Below are positions 51,667 through 57,094 of a stretch of 57,094 bases of DNA, in pieces. Made by a program: the position numbers and the translations under genes. Position 1 is the first letter of the stretch; every line of letters starts with the position of its first letter. The notes under the pieces are model-generated. The model had not been told where the DNA came from. It ran no database searches and saw nothing but the letters and a program-made list of their open reading frames with translations. This DNA is from Rhizobiales bacterium Ga0077548. GTDB taxonomy: Bacteria; Pseudomonadota; Alphaproteobacteria; Rhizobiales; Xanthobacteraceae. Location: NCBI GenBank assembly GCA_001464215.1, contig LNEZ01000068.1:1-57094 (forward strand), in the 5' to 3' direction.

Positions 51667-53367
51667 CTAACGAAGTGTCGCGCCAAGCCCGGCCGCCGCA
51701 AGATCGTTTGCGAGCCTGGCAACGATCACTTCCGACCCGATGAGTTTGCGGAGTTCGCCCAACGTGTCGTCGCGCCAGATTGGTCGCAGCGCTACAAGCT
51801 TAAGTAACGCCTCGCGAGATTGTTCCTTGTCTCCCGCTGTATGCGCGGCAAGCGCATGGGCGACATGGCCGAGCGGATAGCGCTCGGGCGTGATCTGGCT
51901 CGCGTAATGGCCGGCGGCAGCGGTATCGCCTTTCAGGTAAAGGCCGAGAAACATATAGAAATTGTACCAGGACGGCCTGAGCGTGCCGTAACCCGCCGCG
52001 CGTTGCAGAATCTCCAGACCTCTATCGACTTCGCCGGTCATGACGAGGCGGCCGCCATAGTCGCTGAGTATGGTCATGTCATAGCGATTGAGCGCGACCG
52101 CCCGTTCAGCCGCGGCGATCGAAGGTGCATATTCGCGCCGCGCAAACAGAACCGCCGACAGAATCTGATAGCCGCGCGAACTTTCGGGCTGTTTCTCGAT
52201 CGCCTCCCGCACCAGCAGCAGCGCATGATCGAGTGAGGCGCGTTCTCCTGCCGCGACACCGATATCGAACTGATACTCGCGCAGATAAAGTACCGCGAGA
52301 TACGCGAAACCGCTTGCAAAGGAAGGCTCGATCCTCGTCAGCCTCTCCAGGCAGGCTTTTGCTTTCCTGTGTTGCGAAGGCTCGAAGGAACGGAGCGACT
52401 CCGAGGACTCCACGATGCAGGTGTAGCGCGGATCGCCAAGGCCCGAAGACAGATAGCGATTGCGCTCATGCGCGCGAATAACGCCGAAAGGCTGCGCCAG
52501 CACCGTGACCACACCGGTTACGACCGCATCCTCCGCGGCATCGCGGCTACCGCTGGCTGCGAAATCCTCATAAAGCTGAGACCAGATTTGCGAGTTGTCC
52601 GCGGCATCAAAAAGACGAAAGCGCAGATCGGTTTTGCCGTCATCCCGGTATTCTACGGAACCCGCGAACCGAAATCGGATCGGTGGCGCGGTACCTTTCC
52701 GCTCGGCTTCGGCAAGCTCTTCGGGAAGCACCGTGTTTAACGTATCGAAGCGAGAGAGCACATCCCGTAGTTTTCCGATCAGCGCGACACTCGGAAATGC
52801 TTCCGCTCTCGGCGCACCGGAGACGGAAAATGGTTGCAGCACAAGAACGGGCATACCGTTTCCCGGCTGCAGCGCGCCGGCAGACCAGCGATCCGCAATA
52901 CGCGGGTAGAAAAGAATTCCCGCGACCATCACAAAAACGGCAAGCCCCACGAGCCCCGCGAAACGAATTTTCCGCCGGCCGCCGGCAATGACCGCCGCTG
53001 CGACGACAGACGACAAATCCGCGGCGTTGTAGCGAAAAGATGGAACGTAAGAGCCAGGCGAGAGTGTGATGACGACCGCATCGCCTGCACCCGGTCCCGC
53101 GTAATAGCGCTCGATGGTGCGGCGCAGTCTGGTTGCTTCGACGCGAACGATCGGATCGATCTGCGGATCGAAATCCTTGTCGCGCCCGAGCGCTTCCACG
53201 CCGATGGTGTAGCCCTTGATGCGCCCGCTCTCGCCGCGCAATTCGGCTTCGGTGACGAAGCGGAGAAAGGCTGCAAGCTGCGGCGAGTCGCGAAATATCT
53301 CGCTCGCAAGCATACGCTCCAGCGCGCCTCGCGCTTCTTCCGGCGATACAGTTTCCTGCTTGGTCAC
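51667..53367 (-). CDS. TolB-like / TPR membrane protein with N-terminal helical domain
   Basis: A 566-residue protein. The N-terminal domain (LERMLASEIFRDSPQLAAFL, DPQIDPIVRVEATRLRRTIE) resembles the region found before adenylate-cyclase-associated proteins. A membrane helix (about 135-155, FAGLVGLAVFVMVAGILFYP) is followed by a TolB-N-like domain (VLVLQPFSVSGAPRAEAFPS, FAGSVEYRDDGKTDLRFRLF) and TPR repeats to the end (YAPSIAAAERAVALNRYDMT). No cyclase or kinase domain is present. GTG 53367 is chosen with GGAAGG upstream. Regulatory role suspected. Confidence 0.85.
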   Translation of the reverse strand: MTKQETVSPEEARGALERMLASEIFRDSPQLAAFLRFVTEAELRGESGRIKGYTIGVEALGRDKDFDPQIDPIVRVEATRLRRTIERYYAGPGAGDAVVITLSPGSYVPSFRYNAADLSSVVAAAVIAGGRRKIRFAGLVGLAVFVMVAGILFYPRIADRWSAGALQPGNGMPVLVLQPFSVSGAPRAEAFPSVALIGKLRDVLSRFDTLNTVLPEELAEAERKGTAPPIRFRFAGSVEYRDDGKTDLRFRLFDAADNSQIWSQLYEDFAASGSRDAAEDAVVTGVVTVLAQPFGVIRAHERNRYLSSGLGDPRYTCIVESSESLRSFEPSQHRKAKACLERLTRIEPSFASGFAYLAVLYLREYQFDIGVAAGERASLDHALLLVREAIEKQPESSRGYQILSAVLFARREYAPSIAAAERAVALNRYDMTILSDYGGRLVMTGEVDRGLEILQRAAGYGTLRPSWYNFYMFLGLYLKGDTAAAGHYASQITPERYPLGHVAHALAAHTAGDKEQSREALLKLVALRPIWRDDTLGELRKLIGSEVIVARLANDLAAAGLGATLR

Positions 53368-53540
53368 GGGCCTTCCCTGCGCGGGCCGCGAAAAGCGCCA
53401 TCCCATAGTACGAGAGGCTACCGCAGAAACACCAGTTCGCGCCGGTATTGTCGGACTCCGGCTCGCCCACGACAGATGGGAAATCGACACTGCCGGCGTG
53501 ATAGAATCCGCATGATTCGATCAAAAACTGGGAGATCGCC

Positions 53541-54743
53541 GTGGCGGACGATCTCGATACGCCTCTGAAAGCAAAACAAAAAGGCACTTCGGCGCGCCGT
53601 TTGCCCGTAAGTCCGCTTGCCTTGCTGACGGCAGCCCTTGCCGGCGTGCTTCTCGTCGCGATCGGCTGGGTCGTGGTCTATGACGACCCGCTCGGGGGCG
53701 AGCCGCGCCATATCGTAAAAATCGAGCAGATCGTGCCGGCCGGGCCACAGAAAAAGACCTCGGCCGAGGTGAAGCGCGAGCAACCGCCGCAGACGCCACC
53801 GCAGAGCGGCGATCAGCGCACCATCACCATTATCGACGGCAATACCGGCGCCAAGCGCGAGATCGTGATCAATGACGCCAAGAGCAAGAACAACGCGAAG
53901 GCAGACGTTCCGCCCGCGAACGAGCCCACCAGCAATGTCCCTCCCCCCGACAATCGGCTGATCGAGAATTCGAAACATGGCTCGATTCCGAAAATCGGCC
54001 CTGATGGCGTTCGTCCGTTGGACGCCTATGCCAGCCCGGTTCCGGTCGCCGGCAATGCGGACTCGATGATTGCGATTGTCATTACCGGTCTTGGTGTCAG
54101 CGCCAGCGGAACCGGCGACGCGATTTCAAAATTGCCTTCCGCAATCACGCTCGGCTTCGTTCCCTATGGCAGCGAGTTGACGCGCTGGGTCGCGCGGGCG
54201 CGCGGCACCGGTCACGAGGTGCTCCTGCAAATTCCGATGGAGCCCTTCGACTATCCCGATAACGATCCCGGCCCGCAGACGCTGATCGCAAGCGCCGCCA
54301 AGGACCAGAATATCGATCGTCTCCACTTCTTTCTGAGCCGTGCACCCGGTTATGTAGGGGTCGCGAATTTCATGGGCGCACGCTTCACCGCGAACGAAGA
54401 GGCGCTTGCCGCAATCCTCGCGGAAACCTCGAAGCGCGGCCTCCTGTTTCTCGACGACGGCACTTCGCCGCGCAGCGTCGCGCTAAAAGCCGCGGCCAAA
54501 ACCAAGGCACCATTCCTGAAAGCCGATCTCGTGATCGACGCCAAGGCCGAATGGGCCGAAATCGACGCGGCCCTCGTGAAGCTCGAAGCCATCGCCGCCG
54601 AGAAGGGCGTGGCCATCGCTACCGCAAGTTCGCTTCCAGTTACCATCGAGCGCATTGCGCGCTGGGCGAAGACTCTGGAAGCCCGCGGCATCCGGCTCGT
54701 GCCCGTGAGCGTCGCCTTTCAGCGCAAGCCGAAACAAAGCTGA
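53541..54743 (+). CDS. Divergent polysaccharide deacetylase family protein
   Basis: A 400-residue protein with an N-terminal membrane helix (LLTAALAGVLLVAIGWVVVY), a Pro/Lys-rich linker to about residue 170, and a divergent polysaccharide deacetylase domain (formerly DUF610): IAIVITGLGVSASGTGDAIS, ITLGFVPYGSELTRWVARAR, LQIPMEPFDYPDNDPGPQTL and LLFLDDGTSPRS. Many members lack the metal residues of NodB enzymes. It is normally found after envC and ctpA, probably on peptidoglycan in the periplasm. GTG start with GGGAGA upstream. Confidence 0.92.
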   Translation: MADDLDTPLKAKQKGTSARRLPVSPLALLTAALAGVLLVAIGWVVVYDDPLGGEPRHIVKIEQIVPAGPQKKTSAEVKREQPPQTPPQSGDQRTITIIDGNTGAKREIVINDAKSKNNAKADVPPANEPTSNVPPPDNRLIENSKHGSIPKIGPDGVRPLDAYASPVPVAGNADSMIAIVITGLGVSASGTGDAISKLPSAITLGFVPYGSELTRWVARARGTGHEVLLQIPMEPFDYPDNDPGPQTLIASAAKDQNIDRLHFFLSRAPGYVGVANFMGARFTANEEALAAILAETSKRGLLFLDDGTSPRSVALKAAAKTKAPFLKADLVIDAKAEWAEIDAALVKLEAIAAEKGVAIATASSLPVTIERIARWAKTLEARGIRLVPVSVAFQRKPKQS

Positions 54744-54774
54744 CTGTGACAGCGCGGCGTTGTAGAACGCCCGC

Positions 54775-55281
54775 ATGAAAAATCTCGAAGATCTGCCCTA
54801 TCGCCCTTGCGTCGGCCTTGCCGTGTTCAACGCGGAAGGCAAAGTATTTGTCGGCCGCCGCCTCGGCGGGCCGGAGCACGTGGACGCCAGTCACGAATGG
54901 CAGATGCCCCAGGGCGGCATCGACGAGGGCGAGGACCCTTACGAAGCGGCACTTCGCGAACTTTACGAAGAAACCAGCATCCGCTCGATCAGAAAGCTCG
55001 GCGAAGTCGAAGACTGGCTCAAATATGACATTCCGGGTGAAATCGCCGGACAGGCTTGGAAAGGCAAATATCGGGGCCAGAAGCAGAAATGGTACGCGCT
55101 GCGCTTCACCGGCGACGAGCCGGAAATAGACATTGCGACGCCCGGCGGCGGCGCGCATAAACCTGAGTTCATGGAGTGGCGCTGGGAAAAACTCGAGAAC
55201 ACGCCGGCGTTGATCGTGCCGTTCAAGCGCCGCGTTTACGATGATGTCGTGAAGTCATTTATGGAATTCGCCAAGAGCTAG
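54775..55281 (+). CDS. rppH: RNA 5'-pyrophosphohydrolase
   Basis: Nudix hydrolase (168 aa) removing pyrophosphate from mRNA 5' ends to trigger decay. The Nudix box is [20 protein letters not shown] with the catalytic Glu pair (REL-EE), plus [11 protein letters not shown] at the start and the WQMPQGG block. C-terminal part [20 protein letters not shown] is family-like. It follows the deacetylase by 31 nt, the usual order. Confidence 0.96.
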   Translation: MKNLEDLPYRPCVGLAVFNAEGKVFVGRRLGGPEHVDASHEWQMPQGGIDEGEDPYEAALRELYEETSIRSIRKLGEVEDWLKYDIPGEIAGQAWKGKYRGQKQKWYALRFTGDEPEIDIATPGGGAHKPEFMEWRWEKLENTPALIVPFKRRVYDDVVKSFMEFAKS

Positions 55282-55294
55282 ACAAGGGCTGGAA

Positions 55295-55813
55295 ATGAAC
55301 GCTGACAGCACCCTGCGATGGCGTGCAATGACGGCCAAAGACCTTGCCGAAGTCCAGCGTATTTCCGAAGTCATTCATCCGGACTACCCCGAGCGCGACG
55401 AAGTCGTTGCGGAAAAGCTGATGCTTTCGCCGTCCACGCATTTTATTGCCGTGGACGGCGATGGCGTCATACGCGGCTATGCGGTTTCTTATCCATGGAT
55501 TGCGAACGATATGCCGAAGCTCGACGTATACATCCGCAAGCTCCCGGAGAACGCGAGCGTGCTTTATGTTCATGATGTCGCGCTGCTCCCCACCGCGCGC
55601 GGCGCCGGCCTTGTACCCGATCTGCTGAAGCGATTGAGCGCTGAAGCGCGCAAGCAGAACCTTAAGGAGTTTACGCTCGCCGCCATGTACGGCTCGGAAA
55701 CGGCGTGGTTCCAGCACGGCTTCTGGCGTATGCAGGCGAAAGGCGAACTGGTGGATCAGCTCGCACCCTATGGCCCGGCGGTGTTCATGCACCGCCCGCT
55801 CGATCCGGAATAA
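55295..55813 (+). CDS. GNAT N-acetyltransferase
   Basis: A 172-residue acetyltransferase. The GNAT core reads LYVHDVALLPTARGAGLVPD, with the acetyl-CoA loop as ARGAGL, preceded by YAVSYPWIANDMPKLDVYIR and followed by FTLAAMYGSETAWFQHGFWR. Substrate unknown. It starts 13 nt after rppH, so it may share its transcript, and is ended by a strong terminator. Confidence 0.9.
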   Translation: MNADSTLRWRAMTAKDLAEVQRISEVIHPDYPERDEVVAEKLMLSPSTHFIAVDGDGVIRGYAVSYPWIANDMPKLDVYIRKLPENASVLYVHDVALLPTARGAGLVPDLLKRLSAEARKQNLKEFTLAAMYGSETAWFQHGFWRMQAKGELVDQLAPYGPAVFMHRPLDPE

Positions 55814-55846
55814 AAAAAGCCGCGCTATCCGAGCGCGGCTTTTTTA
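55812..55846. terminator. Bidirectional rho-independent terminator
   Basis: AGCCGCGCT (55818-55826) pairs with AGCGCGGCT (55832-55840), 5-nt loop, A7 on the left and T7 on the right. It ends the acetyltransferase and, on the minus strand, the small membrane protein gene. Confidence 0.93.
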
Positions 55847-55862
55847 GATTTAGAAGACAAAC

Positions 55863-56111
55863 TTAAGCGCGGCGGCGATCCGCAACAAAACCAAATCCGA
55901 GACCCACGATCCCGCCGATCAAGGCGCACAGCGCGACGTGGTTAAACTGCCGGTTCGTAAGATCGCCCTTCTCTTTCGGCTCAACCTGTACCGGCACATT
56001 GATAACCGGAATTACCGATGCCGCCTGCGGAGGCTTGGTGACAAATCCGACCAATCCCCCCGCGATAATACCCAAAACCAAAAAAATCACTTTCAGATTG
56101 TTCAATGGCAT
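55863..56111 (-). CDS. Small two-helix membrane protein
   Basis: An 82-residue protein with two hydrophobic segments, VIFLVLGIIAGGLVGFVTKP near the start and VALCALIGGIVGLGFGFVAD at the end, joined by a Pro/Val-rich loop (VIPVINVPVQVEPKEKGD). No known domain. It sits between a terminator and the atp operon end and is read as a single gene on the minus strand. Confidence 0.75.
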   Translation of the reverse strand: MPLNNLKVIFLVLGIIAGGLVGFVTKPPQAASVIPVINVPVQVEPKEKGDLTNRQFNHVALCALIGGIVGLGFGFVADRRRA

Positions 56112-56208
56112 CCCAGCACCCTTTCCAGGTTTGGCCCTTTTGCGGCCAGTCGCTTAAAACTCCCGAGAGTGCCTGCGAGTTCCACGAACGAGCGAGCGCT
56201 CGATACGC

Positions 56209-56240
56209 AATAAAAAAAGCCGCGCAACACGCGCGGCTTT
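56209..56240 (-). terminator. Rho-independent terminator of the atp operon
   Basis: On the minus strand, after atpC, GCCGCGC (56237-56231) pairs with GCGCGGC (56225-56219) around 5 nt and is followed by a run of T (A7 at 56212-56218 on the plus strand). It terminates the ATP synthase operon. Confidence 0.9.
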
Positions 56241-56261
56241 GAATTCTTGATTTAACGAATC

Positions 56262-56678
56262 TTAGTGCGCTGCGTGCGCGCCGCCGCCGAGCTGTGCCTG
56301 CACGGCCTTCAACTGGAACAGTGTTTCCGCCATCTTGAAACGCGCTTCATCGGACGGTGCCGACGCGAGCTTCGCCTCATAAGCGGAAATCGACGCCGCG
56401 AATTCGGTCATGTTCACTTCTTCGACCGCGGTCGCGTCTTCGGCGAGGATGGTCAGGCCCTTCTCGTTCACTTCCGCGAAACCGCCGCGCACGTAGAGGC
56501 GCGTGGCGTTGCCGCCCGCCTTCACCGTGAGAATACCGGGACGCAGCGTGGAAACGACCGGCGCATGAGCGGGTAGCACGGTAAATTCGCCTTCCGCGCC
56601 CGGAACGATCACTTCATCCACTTCGCCCGAGAAGAGGAGTTTGGCTGGCGAGACGAGTTCGAACTTGAAGGTGGCCAT
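56262..56678 (-). CDS. atpC: F-type ATP synthase epsilon subunit
   Basis: The epsilon subunit (138 aa) of F1, coupling the rotor to F1 and inhibiting ATP hydrolysis. Blocks: FELVSPAKLLFSGEVDEVIV, PGAEGEFTVLPAHAPVVSTL, RLYVRGGFAEVNEKGLTILA, then a C-terminal helix pair (SDEARFKMAETLFQLKAVQA) ending in AHAAH. It is the last gene of the atp operon, 12 nt after atpD. Confidence 0.97.
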   Translation of the reverse strand: MATFKFELVSPAKLLFSGEVDEVIVPGAEGEFTVLPAHAPVVSTLRPGILTVKAGGNATRLYVRGGFAEVNEKGLTILAEDATAVEEVNMTEFAASISAYEAKLASAPSDEARFKMAETLFQLKAVQAQLGGGAHAAH

Positions 56679-56690
56679 TATCTAACCTGC

Positions 56691-57094
<404 letters not shown>

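Overview
The window is chromosomal DNA of an alphaproteobacterium of the order Hyphomicrobiales (Rhizobiales), most likely near Bradyrhizobiaceae/Xanthobacteraceae. The grounds are the tlpA/argH pairing, the argH-lptM-lysA-DUF4175 (TIGR02302) run, the phaR / phbA-phaB cluster, rpmF-mtgA beside a prenyl synthase, the obgE-proB-proA-nadD-rsfS-rlmH block, high GC in third codon positions, and intergenic palindromic repeats of kinds I associate with these families. No CRISPR array, phage or insertion sequence was seen. There is one RNA gene, tRNA-Ser(CGA).

Layout. 1-2.5 kb: electron-transfer flavoprotein and 3-hydroxybutyryl-CoA dehydrogenase. 2.6-9 kb: tlpA, argH, lptM, lysA and a large DUF4175 protein. 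9-12 kb: response regulator, zinc-ribbon membrane protein, YdcF and PlsC, a neighbourhood where relatives carry ftsE-ftsX. 12.3-18.6 kb: aromatic amino-acid genes (chorismate mutase, hisC, tyrA) and metX-metW. 18.7-23.7 kb: gloB, a cupin, a DMT transporter, and polyhydroxybutyrate genes with their regulator phaR. 23.8-29.6 kb: a degenerate GGDEF protein, rpmF, mtgA, prenyl synthase, ispG and a Zur-like regulator. 29.6-35.3 kb: a patatin-like lipase, an exported unknown, and a tight four-gene molybdoenzyme-maturation operon (XdhC piece, LysE exporter, XdhC piece, MoeA/MocA fusion). 35.3-42.4 kb: accessory-looking region with two ParA-like ATPases, small exported proteins, TerC, a tiny double zinc finger, an output-less Cache sensor and the tRNA. 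42.6-55.8 kb: rplU-rpmA, obgE-proB-proA-nadD-rsfS-rlmH, envC remnant, ctpA, small unknowns, a TolB/TPR protein, a polysaccharide deacetylase, rppH and an acetyltransferase. 56.2 kb to the end: atpC and the 3' end of atpD.

The main discoveries are signs of gene loss. The 455-base stretch between rlmH and ctpA is a decayed envC: about 75 C-terminal codons of the LytM-type domain are still recognisable, and its stop still overlaps the ctpA start. The place where relatives carry ftsE-ftsX holds only 193 bases. EnvC is the periplasmic partner of FtsEX, so both losses point to disappearance of the whole FtsEX-EnvC cell-separation module. In addition proA is broken by a small deletion and frameshift between intact proB and nadD, so proline synthesis by the usual route would fail unless there is another copy. 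Several proteins (GGDEF, ParA-like, Cache sensor) keep a fold but lack key catalytic residues or output domains.
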